Assembly: GCF_028369295.1 (NCBI RefSeq) | Contig: NZ_JAQMYP010000011.1 | Location: 142,239 to 206,238, forward strand | Reading direction: 5' to 3' | Source: Streptomyces sp. HD | GTDB taxonomy: Bacteria; Actinomycetota; Actinomycetes; Streptomycetales; Streptomycetaceae | DNA length: 64,000 nt | Shown: piece after piece, positions 19,320-27,477 of the stretch | How the letters are laid out: each line of letters opens with the position of its first letter | How positions within the stretch are numbered: the stretch's first letter is position 1 | Made by a program: the position numbers and the translations under genes | The notes under the pieces: model-generated | Database searches by the model: none | What the model saw: only the letters and a program-made list of their open reading frames with translations | What the model was told of the DNA's origin: nothing

Positions 19320-19395
19320 GGGCTGGTTGTGCGGGTGCGGGTGCGGGTGCGGGATGTGGGTGGTTGCTCGCGCAGTTCCCCGCGCCCCTTGAGGT
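19320..19395. repeat. GCGGGT hexamer tract and dispersed intergenic repeat
   Basis: Five tandem GTGCGG/GCGGGT units are followed by GTTGCTCGCGCAGTTCCCCG and CGCCCCTTG, the same dispersed intergenic sequence seen at 12285-12315. It lies between two convergent gene ends and may form the shared terminator region, though no T-tract is present. Confidence 0.45.
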
Positions 19396-19413
19396 CGACT
19401 GCACCGCCCCTGG

Positions 19414-20169
19414 TCACAACGGGCCCGGGTTGCGCAACGCGTCCGACAGGGACTTGACGCCGCCGTGTGCGGTGAGGCCTCCGTCCACCGGGATCTCGGC
19501 GCCGGTGATGAAGGACGCCTCGGCGGAGAGCAGGAACGCCACCAGCGGGGTGATCTCGTCCACGGTTCCGGTGCGGCCGAGCGGCGTCTCGCGGATGTTG
19601 GCCTCGCGGAAGGCGGGGGCCGCGGAGGCGGTCATGTCCGTCTCGATGTAGCCGGGGTGGATCGTGTTGACGCGGATGCCACGCGGGCCGAGCTCCAGCG
19701 CCGCCGCCCTCGACAGGCCCCGCAACGCCCACTTGCTCGCCGTGTAGGCGACCGGGTAGTGGCCGGTGAGCGCGGCCGTTGAACCCACGTTGACGATGGA
19801 TGCACCCGGCGGCATCAGCGGCGCGAGATGCTGGATGCCGAGCAGCGGGCCGGTGACGTTGACCGCGTGGACACGGTCGAAGTCCTCCGGGCGTACTTCG
19901 CCGAGACGGGCCCGCCAGGTGACGCCGGCGTTGTTGACCAGGTCGTGGACTTGGCCGTACGACTCCCGTAGCCCGGCGGCGAGTTCGGCCCACTCCTGGT
20001 CGCTGGTGACGTCGAGGCGACGGCAGCCGGGTGCCTGCGTCACGTCGGTGGCGATCACCCGGGCGCCCTCGCGGGCCAGCGCCTCGGCCTCCGCGGCGCC
20101 CTGCCCGTGAGCCGCACCCGTGACGACCACGACCTTGCCCAGCAGCCTCTCGGGGCGCGGCACGCTCAC
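19414..20169 (-). CDS. SDR family NAD(P)-dependent oxidoreductase
   Basis: A 251-aa classical short-chain dehydrogenase. Nucleotide-binding TGAAHGQGAAEAEAL is near residue 18, the structural NNAGV motif near 88, and the catalytic Ser (NVGSTAALTG) and YTASK pair near 130-147. HPGYIETDM and the C-terminal GAEIPVDGGLTAHGG are also present. It oxidises or reduces an alcohol/ketone using NAD(P). Its ATG overlaps the preceding fumarylacetoacetase-family stop by 4 bp (ATGA), so it is translationally coupled as the last gene of the leftward catabolic operon. Confidence 0.92.
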   Translation of the reverse strand: MSVPRPERLLGKVVVVTGAAHGQGAAEAEALAREGARVIATDVTQAPGCRRLDVTSDQEWAELAAGLRESYGQVHDLVNNAGVTWRARLGEVRPEDFDRVHAVNVTGPLLGIQHLAPLMPPGASIVNVGSTAALTGHYPVAYTASKWALRGLSRAAALELGPRGIRVNTIHPGYIETDMTASAAPAFREANIRETPLGRTGTVDEITPLVAFLLSAEASFITGAEIPVDGGLTAHGGVKSLSDALRNPGPL

Positions 20170-21094
20170 GGCCGCTCCCGGCCGCGCCGTCGGCCCGTCG
20201 GCAGCGGCACCGGATCCGCCCCCGCAACCACCGTGTTGGACACGGAACCGATGCCCTCCACGGTGAGCGTGACGGTGTCACCCGGCTTCAGCGGCGGAGG
20301 CTCCTGTCGGCCGCGCACCCCCCCCACAGCTCGGCCAGACATCCGCCGTTGCCGCAGGTGCCGGAGCCGAGGACGTCCCCGGGACGCACCCAGGTCCCGC
20401 GCGAGGCGTAGGTGGCCATCTCCTCGAAGGTCCAGCTCATGTTGGACAGCAGGTCCGTGCCGACCACCTCGCCGTTCACCGCGGCCGTGAGCGCCAGCCG
20501 CAGGAAACCGTCGGCGTCCCGGTACGGCTCCAGCTCGTCCGCGGTGACGAGGTACGGGCCGAGGGTGGTGGCGGTGTCCTTGCCCTTGCACGGGCCCAGG
20601 CCCACCCGCATCTCCGCCGACTGGAGGTCACGGGCGGACCAGTCGTTGAGGATCGTGTAGCCGACGATGTGGTCGAGGGCCTGCTCGGGCGTGAGGTCGC
20701 GGCCCTCCCGGCCGATGACGGCGGCCACCTCCAGCTCGAAGTCGAGCACGGCCGACCCCGGCGGCATCGGGATGTCGTCGTGCGGGCCGTACACCGCGTA
20801 GGGGTTGGTGAAGTAGAAGGTCGGGGCCGCGTACCAGCGCTCCGGCACTCCCGCCGCCCCGTCTATGGAGCGGCGTACGCCCTCCACATGCTCCTCGAAG
20901 GTGACGAAGTCCCGCACGGTCGGCGGCTCCAGCGGCGGCAGCAGGCGTACGTCCGACAGCGGGACGGCGTCCCCCACGGGGCGGGTGCCGACGGCGTGCA
21001 GGGGGGAGGTGCCGTCCGGCAGAGCCCGTACGACGGCGCCCTCCACGACTCCGCACTGACGGTGTCCCTCGTACCGGTAAGTGGCGATGCGCAA
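20166..21094 (-). pseudogene. FAH-family hydrolase with apparent frameshift in a G8 run
   Basis: Starts at TTG 21094 (AAGGGG eight bases upstream). It reads as a fumarylacetoacetate-hydrolase family protein: YFTNPYAVYGPHDDI, LDFELEVAAVIGREGRDL with the metal-binding glutamates, then GYTILNDWSARDLQ and LGSGTCGNGGCLAELWG. The frame breaks at a run of eight G (plus-strand C 20318-20325). The true C-terminus continues in another frame as KPGDTVTLTVEGIGSVSNTV to the stop at 20166, which overlaps the SDR start by 4 bp. That exact coupling argues the downstream frame is the original one. Either one indel inactivates the gene or the homopolymer was misread. Confidence 0.8.
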
Positions 21095-21107
21095 GGGTCG
21101 GCGCCCC

Positions 21108-21764
21108 TTACACCGGCGGGGCGACGAACACGCCGCGGTCGACGTCGTTGAACGACTCCTTGGCGACCAGCTCGTTCATCGGGTTCGCCGTGCCCCACTG
21201 GTCGGTGGCCTCGGGCCGGGAGAAGTCGTAGACGTGCGGGTGCCAGGTGTCCTCGTCGAGCTCCTCAAGCTCGGTGGTGTACTCGACGGTGTTGCCGTGC
21301 GGGTCGAGGAAGTACGTGAAGGTGTTGTCCCCGGCCATGTGCGCGAGGTCGGGGTGCTGGAGGGGGACCAAGCCGAGGCCGTGCAGCCGGTCGGGGGCCT
21401 TGGCGCAGTGTGCGGCGGTGCCCTCGTTCGCCAACCGGCAGATCCTGTTCGCCAGTCGGGTGCCGGCCCAGTAGTGGTAATGGCCCGGCGAAGGGCTCAC
21501 CAGCTGCACGTCCACGCCCGCCTCGTCCATCGCCGCCAGACGCACGGCGACGTCCGTCAGCCTCGGCACCCGAGCGCCCACCATGGGGCCGTTCACGGCG
21601 AGGGCCGCCGGACCGTTGCGACGGGCGTCGAGGTCACGGGCCTCGGCGAGGCCAGGGTGACCGGCGACGGCCTCCTCGATCTCCGGGAGCAGGAGGTGGG
21701 CGTGGACGTCGATCGTCGGAGTCGGCAGGGGCTCGGTCGCCTGCTCGGGCACGTGCTGTGTCAC
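21108..21764 (-). CDS. Chimeric gene: amidohydrolase N-terminus fused to VOC dioxygenase C-terminus
   Basis: A 218-aa open frame starting at GTG 21764, with AAGGAG upstream and a 4-bp overlap with the monooxygenase stop. Residues ~15-142 are the first half of an ACMSD-like amidohydrolase: TIDVHAHLLLPEIEEA (metal HxH), then VDVQLVSPSPGHYHYWAG. From ~143 the sequence switches abruptly to the C-terminal ~76 residues of a vicinal-oxygen-chelate extradiol-type dioxygenase: HMAGDNTFTYFLDPHGNTVE (iron-ligand glutamate), ending in a family-like tail. Both parents normally exceed 290 residues. The likeliest origin is an in-frame deletion between two adjacent operon genes. Neither active site is complete, so activity is doubtful although the frame is open. 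Confidence 0.75.
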   Translation of the reverse strand: MTQHVPEQATEPLPTPTIDVHAHLLLPEIEEAVAGHPGLAEARDLDARRNGPAALAVNGPMVGARVPRLTDVAVRLAAMDEAGVDVQLVSPSPGHYHYWAGTRLANRICRLANEGTAAHCAKAPDRLHGLGLVPLQHPDLAHMAGDNTFTYFLDPHGNTVEYTTELEELDEDTWHPHVYDFSRPEATDQWGTANPMNELVAKESFNDVDRGVFVAPPV

Positions 21765-22923
21765 GGACGCTCCTTGAGGGCGTTCAACGTGCTGCCGACC
21801 AGCCCCGCGACATCGGCGTCGCGTACGCGGTCCAGCTGCCACTGGCCGATCTGCACCGACGCCTCGACGACCCTGCGCACCCGCGGGACCCGGCGGTCGT
21901 AGTACGCCTGGAGCAGTTCGTCGTCCCAGTCCCGTCCGCTGGTGAGCAGCTCGGCGAGGACGAGGGCGTCCTCCAGGGACATCGCCGCGCCCTGGGCCAG
22001 GGTGGGCGGGCAGCAGTGGGCGGCGTCGCCGATCAGCACGACGCGGCCCCGGTGCCAGGAGTCCTCGACCAGCAGGTGGTCGAACCAGGTGTAGTTGACC
22101 TTCGCCGGGTCGGTGATGTGCTCGGTGATCTCCGGCCAGGCCCCGCCGTAGCCGCGCGCGAGGCGGCGCATCTCGTCGGCGTAGGCGGCCGGGTCGATGG
22201 ATGCGCGGTCCCGGCACGCCTCCACGACGTACGCATAGATGGTGTTGTCGCTGGTGGGGGTGTACCCGGCGATGTAGGCGGGGCCGCCGTAGGCGAGGTC
22301 GGTGCGGGTCACGCCGTGGGGGCGTGGGGCGGCGATGCGCCAGATGGCCATGCCGGTGGGCTCGGGTTTCGCGGTGATGCCGATCGCGGCGCTGGTGGCG
22401 GAGTTCAGGCCGTCGGCGGCGATCACCAGGTCGTAGCGGCTCTCGACGCCGTCGCTGAAACGCACCGAGACACCGTCGGCGTCCTGGTCCAGCGACTCGG
22501 CCGTGGTGCCGAGCCGAACCCGGGCGCCGGAGGCGCGGACCGCGGCGATGAGGATCTGCTGCAACCGGGGGCGCTGCATGCCCAGGGTGGCGGGCAGGTC
22601 GGGACCACCTGTCCGGATGTCCTCGGCGACGAACAGCACGGTGCCGTCCGGAGCGGTCACGCCCAGCGAACCGAAGGCACAACCGGAGGCGGCCGTCTCC
22701 TCCCACACCCCCAGTTCGCGCAGGACCCGCAGGGCGTTGCCCTGAAGGTGATGCCGGAGCCGGTCGTGGCGTTCCAGTCGGGTCTGGCCTCGATCAGGTC
22801 GACGGTGATGCCGGCGCGGCGCAGCAGGACGGTGACGGCGTTGCCGGAGGCGCCCCCGCCGATGACGAGGACGGTGGGCGTACCCCCGGCCGGAGGCTGG
22901 GGGAGGGTGCGGCTGTCGGTCAT
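21761..22923 (-). pseudogene. FAD-dependent aromatic monooxygenase, apparent single-base frameshift
   Basis: ATG at 22923 follows GGGAGGGA. The N-terminus carries TVLVIGGGASGNAVTVLLRR, the FAD-binding GxGxxG fold, and reads to GSGITF. A missing base near 22742-22746 then throws it out of frame; the body resumes in another frame at GNALRVLRELGVWEET. It continues through DLVIAADGLNSATSAAIG (DG motif) and GRVVLIGDAAHCCPPTLAQG (second FAD motif) to the stop at 21761. Intact, it would be a ~387-aa class A flavoprotein hydroxylase acting on an aromatic acid with NAD(P)H. First of the downstream operon block; coupled to the chimeric gene. Confidence 0.82.
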
Positions 22924-23307
22924 GTCGGGGTCCCTCCCGGGGTTGGGCCGCGCGGCAGCGGGCGGCCGGGGGTGCGGGGCGTGGGGATGGGGGGCGTGGG
23001 GATGGGGGTGCGGCGGTGTTCGTACGGGCGGTGGTTCGCCCGCATGGGTGCGGGCGGGACGCTCCGAGTGCGGGCCGGACGGTTCCGGCGGATACTCGAA
23101 GTCGGTGGTGTGAGGGGCCACCCGGCAGTGAGCGGACTGACGGGTGGCCAGGGGGCCGGACACATCGCTGGGGTGGGCCGGAAGGGGACACAGCCGGCAG
23201 GCTGCGGGACGGTGTCCGCGCGGGCCGCGGGGCCTGTCCGCGCAGCCCGCGGGCTGCGGACCCCACGTGACGGCGATCTGCTCGACAGCGATCTGCTCGA
23301 CAGCGAT
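22924..23307. other. Intergenic region with GTGGGGATGG tract and 15-bp tandem repeat
   Basis: 384 bp between the cyclase stop and monooxygenase start, both leftward. It holds a G-rich GGGGCGTGGGGATGG double repeat (22975-23010) and, at 23271-23320, a near-perfect tandem of GATCTGCTCGACAGC units that runs into the cyclase stop region. The gap is long enough for a separate promoter for the monooxygenase block. No gene seen. Confidence 0.4.
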
Positions 23308-24270
23308 CTACTTGACGGCGATCGGGTTGACGGGGGAGCCGACGGCCCCGGTGACGGGCAGCGGAGCGGCGGTCAGCCAGAACTCGTACACCCCGTCCGC
23401 GACGCAGTCCTCGGCCAGCGACTCCAGGTCCCACATCTCGCCGATGAGCAGTCCCATGTTGGGGATGACGACCTGGTGCAACGGCTGGAAGGCGTCGTCG
23501 AACTCGTTCGGCCGAACCTCGAAGCCCCAGGTGTCGGTGGCGATGGCGGCGATCTCGGTACGGTGCAGCCAGCCCGCCGTGGTGAACGACAGCCCCGGCG
23601 CGGGCCCGCCCGCGTAGTCGCCCCAGCCGTCGCGCCCGACCCGGGCGAGCCGGCCGGTGCGGACCAGGACGATGTCACCGCGCCCGACGCTCACGCCGTG
23701 GGCCTGCGCGGCCTGCGCGAGGTGCTCCTCGGTGATCGCGAACCCGTCCGGCAGCTCACCGTCGGCGCCGGCCACCCGGCCCACGTCCAGCAGGACACCG
23801 CGCCCGGCGACGTACGGCGCCATGTGCTCGATGCCGGTGACGAGGTCGCCGTCGGAGGTGACCACCTTCTCCGCCGGGCGCCCGTTCCAGGCCTTGCCGT
23901 GGTCGAAGATGTGGCCGAGCCCGTCCCACTGGGTGGAGCACTGCAGCGGCATCGCGATGACGTCGTCGGCGCCGCCGATGCCGTGCGGGAAGCCCTGGTT
24001 GCCCAGCGCCGCGTCGGTGCCGGTGTCGAGCATGGTGTGGACGGGGTTGGTCCGCCGACGCCAGCCCTTCTGCGGCCCGTTCATCTCGAACCGCTGCGAC
24101 AGCGAGAAGCTCACGCCCCGCCGCACCAGCGCGGCGCCCTCCCGCCGCTTGGCCTCGTCGAGGAAGTTGAGCGTGCCGAGCACGTCGTCCTCGCCCCAGC
24201 GCCCCCAGTTGGAGTACGCCTTGGCGGCCTCGGCGATCGCGCCTTCGGGGTCGTGCCGGTCCAGGCTCAT
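23308..24270 (-). CDS. Cyclase family protein (kynurenine-formamidase-like metal hydrolase)
   Basis: A 320-aa protein of the cyclase/KynB-like superfamily. Visible are STQWDGLGHIFDHGKAWNG, matching the family HxxTHxDxPxH-type metal site in a diverged form, LLDVGRVAGADGELPDGFAI, and RGDIVLVRTGRLARVG. Such enzymes hydrolyse amides, esters or lactones of aromatic metabolites. The start overlaps the upstream FAH-family stop by 4 bp (24267-24270), so the two are translationally coupled in the catabolic operon. Substrate unknown. Confidence 0.85.
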   Translation of the reverse strand: MSLDRHDPEGAIAEAAKAYSNWGRWGEDDVLGTLNFLDEAKRREGAALVRRGVSFSLSQRFEMNGPQKGWRRRTNPVHTMLDTGTDAALGNQGFPHGIGGADDVIAMPLQCSTQWDGLGHIFDHGKAWNGRPAEKVVTSDGDLVTGIEHMAPYVAGRGVLLDVGRVAGADGELPDGFAITEEHLAQAAQAHGVSVGRGDIVLVRTGRLARVGRDGWGDYAGGPAPGLSFTTAGWLHRTEIAAIATDTWGFEVRPNEFDDAFQPLHQVVIPNMGLLIGEMWDLESLAEDCVADGVYEFWLTAAPLPVTGAVGSPVNPIAVK

Positions 24271-25247
24271 GACGCCTCCTCGACGCAGCGCGTGCGCTGT
24301 ACGCCCAGCCCCGTGATCGAGCCCTCCAGCACGTCGCCGTCGCGCAGCAGCCGACCCCAGTGGATGCCGTTGCCCGCCGGGCTGCCGGTCAACACGAGGT
24401 CACCGGGCAGGAGTTGAGCCGACTGCGAGATGTACGACACCAGCCGCGCGATGCCGAAGAGCATGTCCTTGGTGGACTCGTCCTGCATGGTGTCGCCGTT
24501 CAGCTTCAGGGTGACCCGCAGATCACCGGGATCGGCGACCGACTCGGCCGGCACCAGCCACGGCGCCAACGGGGTGAAGCCCGGGGCGTTCTTGCAGCGC
24601 AGCCAGTCGGTGCCGATGGCCTTCATGTCCCGGCGGAACACGGTGGCGCGGTCGGTGAGGTCGTTGGCGATCGTGTACCCGGCGACGTACTCCAGGGCCT
24701 CCTCGACGGATACCCGGTGCGCGGGCCTGGCCATCACGGCCGCCAACTCCAGCTCCCAGTCCGGCTGTTCGGCCCAGGACGGCAGGACGACATCGTCGTA
24801 CGGCCCCGCGATCGTGCTCGGCAGACCGATGAACACATACGGCAGGTCCTCGGCCGCCCGCCGGTCCATGACCGCGGCGATCTCGGCCCGCGCCTCCTCG
24901 ACCGTGCGCGGGTCGTCGGGGGAGCGGTGGGCGACCTCCAGGTCGATCACATGCTGCCGGTAGTTGGCACCGGACTGGAAGATCTGCCGGGGCTCGACGG
25001 GAGCGTGCACCCGCAGCCCTTCCAGCGCCCGCCACTCCCGGTCGTCGTCGTCCGCCAGGACGCGCAGCCGGGGGAGCGTCTCCGCCCACCGTTCCAGTAC
25101 GGCACGCATGTCGGACGGCGCCGGGTCCAGGGCCCGGCTCAGGTCGAGCACCCGGCCGCCGGCCAGGAGACCGGGGAACGGCTCCCCGTCAGGGGCGGAG
25201 AACGTGCCGAGTGCGAACGGGCCGGCAGGCTGCACGAGCGTGGCCAT
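24267..25247 (-). CDS. Fumarylacetoacetate hydrolase family protein
   Basis: A 326-aa protein starting at ATG 25247, with a strong AGGAGGAAAT seven bases upstream. The FAH fold is evident from IFQSGANYRQHVIDLEV, then LPSWAEQPDWELELAAVMAR with metal-binding acidic residues, GYTIANDLTDRATVFR, LPGDLVLTGSPAGNG and the terminal LRDGDVLEGSITGLGVQ. The family cleaves C-C bonds or hydrates/isomerises ring-fission products in aromatic catabolism. It is the first gene of the leftward operon, facing a LysR gene now displaced by an insertion element. Confidence 0.9.
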   Translation of the reverse strand: MATLVQPAGPFALGTFSAPDGEPFPGLLAGGRVLDLSRALDPAPSDMRAVLERWAETLPRLRVLADDDDREWRALEGLRVHAPVEPRQIFQSGANYRQHVIDLEVAHRSPDDPRTVEEARAEIAAVMDRRAAEDLPYVFIGLPSTIAGPYDDVVLPSWAEQPDWELELAAVMARPAHRVSVEEALEYVAGYTIANDLTDRATVFRRDMKAIGTDWLRCKNAPGFTPLAPWLVPAESVADPGDLRVTLKLNGDTMQDESTKDMLFGIARLVSYISQSAQLLPGDLVLTGSPAGNGIHWGRLLRDGDVLEGSITGLGVQRTRCVEEAS

Positions 25248-25308
25248 GAGATTTCCTCCTGCTGGGTCGCGGTCTACTCTGGCCTCGATCGCCAGATCAC
25301 GGAAATCA

Positions 25309-25327
25309 ATCTTGTGAAGTGCCAGAT
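25309..25327. promoter_or_regulatory. Candidate LysR-type operator upstream of the catabolic operon
   Basis: ATCT, eleven bases, AGAT: a perfect T-N11-A LysR box with extended arms, 62-80 bp before the first operon gene. Before the insertion element arrived it would have lain about 80 bp from the divergent LysR start as well. Role inferred from motif and geometry. Confidence 0.5.
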
Positions 25328-25331
25328 CCAC

Positions 25332-25369
25332 GACATGGATGGCCTTCACTGACATGGATGGCCTTCGCT
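25332..25369. repeat. Tandem 19-bp duplication
   Basis: GACATGGATGGCCTTCACT is followed at once by a second copy with one change (A to G). It sits just before the insertion-element target TA in the former LysR-operon divergent promoter region. Confidence 0.8.
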
Positions 25370-25374
25370 CGCTA

Positions 25375-25406
25375 GTGCTCTGACCGGAAACGATCACAGG
25401 GGTGGT
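25375..25406 (+). repeat. Left terminal inverted repeat of the IS630-type element
   Basis: Starts GTGCTCTGACCGGAAACGAT and pairs with 27433-27464 over 32 bp with two mismatches. Preceded by TA. Confidence 0.85.
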
Positions 25407-25466
25407 GCTGACTGGCCTTGCGCCGGTTGGATGTGACGACACGTCCGATCGGTGTGAGGAGGCTCG

Positions 25467-26586
25467 ATGGCAGGGCCGGTCAGGGTCCGCAGGCTGACCG
25501 AGCAGGAGGGGCAGAAGCTCCAGCGGATCGTGCGGCGGGGCAGTACCAGCACGGTGCGGTTCCGGCGGGCGATGATGGTGCTGGCTTCGGCGGGCGGGAA
25601 CACCGTGCCGGTGATCGCGAATTGGTGCAGGCGGACGAGGACACCGTCCGTGACATCATCCATCGCTTCAACGAGGTCGGGCTGGCCTGCCGGACCCTCG
25701 GTGGGCGGGAGGCCGTCCCCGCCTGCTCAGCGATGACGACGAGGAGTTCGTCATCGAGACGGCCACCACCCGCCCCACCAAGCTCGGTAAGCCCTTCACT
25801 CGCTGGTCGCTCCGGAAACTCGCGGATCATCTGCGGCGTAACGTCGCCCGTCCCATACGCATTGGCCGCGAGGCCCTGCGCTGCCTGCTCGCGCGCCGCG
25901 GGGTGACGTTCCAGCGGACCAAGACCTGGAAGGAATCCAGCGACGCGGACTTCGACGCCAAGCTGGACCGGATCGAGTACGCGCTGACCGAGCGGCCCGA
26001 CCGCACCTTCGCCTTCGACGAGTTCGGGCCGCTCGGCATCCGCCCCACCGCCGGGTCCTGCTGGGCGAGGAAGGGCCGGCCCGACCGGTTGCCGGCGACT
26101 TTCCACCGCACCCACGGGGTCACGTACTTCCACGGCTGTTACTCGGTCGGTGATGACACTCTGTGGGGCGTCAACCGGCGCCGCAAGGGCATCGCGCCGA
26201 CCTGGGCCGCGCTCAAGAGCATCCGGGCAGCGCGTCCCGACGGCGCCCCGATCGACGTGATCCTGGACAACCTGTCCGCCCACAGGAACGTGCGCATCCT
26301 GCGTTGGGCGGCCAGGAACAAGGTCGAGTTGTGCTTCACGCCGACGAATGCGTCCTGGGCGAACCCGATCGAGGCTCACTTCGGGCCGCTGCGGCAGTTC
26401 ACCCTCGCCAACTCGAACCACCCCAACCACACCGTCCAGACTGCGGAGTTGCACCGCTATCTGCGCTGGCGCAACCAGAACGCCCGCCACCCCGACGTGC
26501 TGGCCGCCCAACGACGCGAACGCGCCCGCGTCCGCAGCGAGAAGGGCATCCGCTGGGGTGGACGACCACTCGCCAACGCTGAGTGA
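25467..26586 (+). pseudogene. IS630 family transposase, two apparent frameshifts
   Basis: Three consecutive frames make one transposase. The first, from ATG 25467, holds the N-terminal helix-turn-helix (RVRRLTEQEGQKLQRIVRRG). A middle piece (about 25625-25725) reads LVQADEDTVRDIIHRFNEVG. From about 25726 to 26586 comes the DDE core: TFAFDEFGPLGIRPTAGSCW (first Asp), VILDNLSAHRN (second Asp) and WANPIEAHFGPLRQF (Glu). All catalytic residues survive, so the shifts, near 25620 and 25722, are the only lesions. Some IS630 relatives use programmed frameshifting, but two shifts in one gene favour decay or sequence error. Confidence 0.8.
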
Positions 26587-26604
26587 CAGGACATGCCCGG
26601 GGGC

Positions 26605-27369
26605 TCAATCGACAGGCACTGCCTGTCGCAGAAATTCGATCAATAGATCGGCGACGTCAGACGGCCGCTCCAGACTGGGAAGGTGACCTGCCCACGGCAG
26701 TTCAACATGGTGGGCGTTCGCGAGCAGATCCGGCAGGCGGGCAGCGATCTGTCGGAAGTCCGCTACATCATGCCTGCCCGACACGGCGAGGCAACGAGCC
26801 ACGATCGCTGTCAGATCAATGTGGGCCTCGAGCGGCTCGAACTCTTCAGCGGCGGCCAATTGCACCTCAAAGGCGTGCCGTTGCATCTGGCGTACCGCTT
26901 CGCGGGCGGTGTCGTCGGCGTCCGGGCCCAGCCAGGTATCAACCATCAGTTCCGTCGCACCGGCGATGTCCCCCGCTTCGAGCAGCGCCTCCTCGCGCTC
27001 ACCGAGCACACCCAGTTCGAGGGAAGGCTCATGCCCGGGAAGGGCAGAACAGAGCAACACCATGGCACTCACCCGGTCCGGCCAACGCGCAGCGATCTCC
27101 AGGGCAACCTCCCCGCCGTACGAGGATCCCACCAGTACCGCCTGCGCGATCCCAAGACCATTCAGGAGCTCCAGCACGTCCTCGGCATCGCTGTGAGGCC
27201 GGTCCGGAGCAGGAGTTCCGCCGAAGCCCCGAAGATCACAGCGCACCAGCCGGTAACCGGCATCGATCAAGGTCTGCCACTGTGCATCCCACATCCGTCG
27301 GTCACACACCCCGGAATGCAACAACACAACCACAGGACCGTCTCCGGCCACATCATGAGAGAGCGTCAT
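26605..27369 (-). CDS. Alpha/beta-fold hydrolase, passenger gene of the IS630-type element
   Basis: A 254-aa complete alpha/beta hydrolase. Oxyanion-hole region VVVLLHSGVCDRRMW is near residue 15, nucleophile elbow VGSSYGGEVAL near 92, acid region SGRHDVADFR near 205, and catalytic His in LPWAGHLPSLERP near 232. Relatives are esterases, C-C hydrolases or dehalogenase-like enzymes. It converges on the transposase gene and begins 64 bp inside the right inverted repeat, so any promoter must lie in that short end segment. Whether it benefits the element or host is unknown. Confidence 0.88.
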   Translation of the reverse strand: MTLSHDVAGDGPVVVLLHSGVCDRRMWDAQWQTLIDAGYRLVRCDLRGFGGTPAPDRPHSDAEDVLELLNGLGIAQAVLVGSSYGGEVALEIAARWPDRVSAMVLLCSALPGHEPSLELGVLGEREEALLEAGDIAGATELMVDTWLGPDADDTAREAVRQMQRHAFEVQLAAAEEFEPLEAHIDLTAIVARCLAVSGRHDVADFRQIAARLPDLLANAHHVELPWAGHLPSLERPSDVADLLIEFLRQAVPVD

Positions 27370-27432
27370 TCGGCAGACCCTACGCAGCAGCTGTCCGAAG
27401 CACCTCCCAAAACATCAACGCCTGACTCACCC

Positions 27433-27464
27433 ACCACCCCGGTGATCGTTTCCGGTCACAGCAC
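27433..27464 (-). repeat. Right terminal inverted repeat of the IS630-type element
   Basis: Reverse complement starts GTGCTGTGACCGGAAACGAT and matches the left end with two mismatches over 32 bp. Followed by TA at 27465-27466. Confidence 0.85.
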
Positions 27465-27477
27465 TAGGTGGTGCCCG

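Larger units (their letters stand above)
25375..27464. mobile_element. IS630-type element carrying an alpha/beta-hydrolase passenger
   Basis: Bounded by 32-bp inverted repeats with two mismatches (25375-25406 and 27433-27464). Each end begins GTGCT(C/G)TGACCGGAAAC and is flanked outside by TA (25373-25374, 27465-27466), the target dinucleotide that IS630/Tc1-type elements duplicate. At 2090 bp it is nearly twice a simple IS630. The extra length is an oppositely oriented hydrolase gene whose stop lies 18 bp from the transposase stop. No third copy of the end sequence lies between transposase and hydrolase, so the hydrolase is inside the unit. The right end stops 13 bp before a LysR start codon. 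Confidence 0.8.

Noticed and set aside
21108..22706. Reading 21108-22706 as one 532-aa protein
   Set aside because: Upstream of GTG 21764 the frame is Arg/His-rich noise antisense in phase to the monooxygenase; a strong AAGGAG and overlap define the shorter start.
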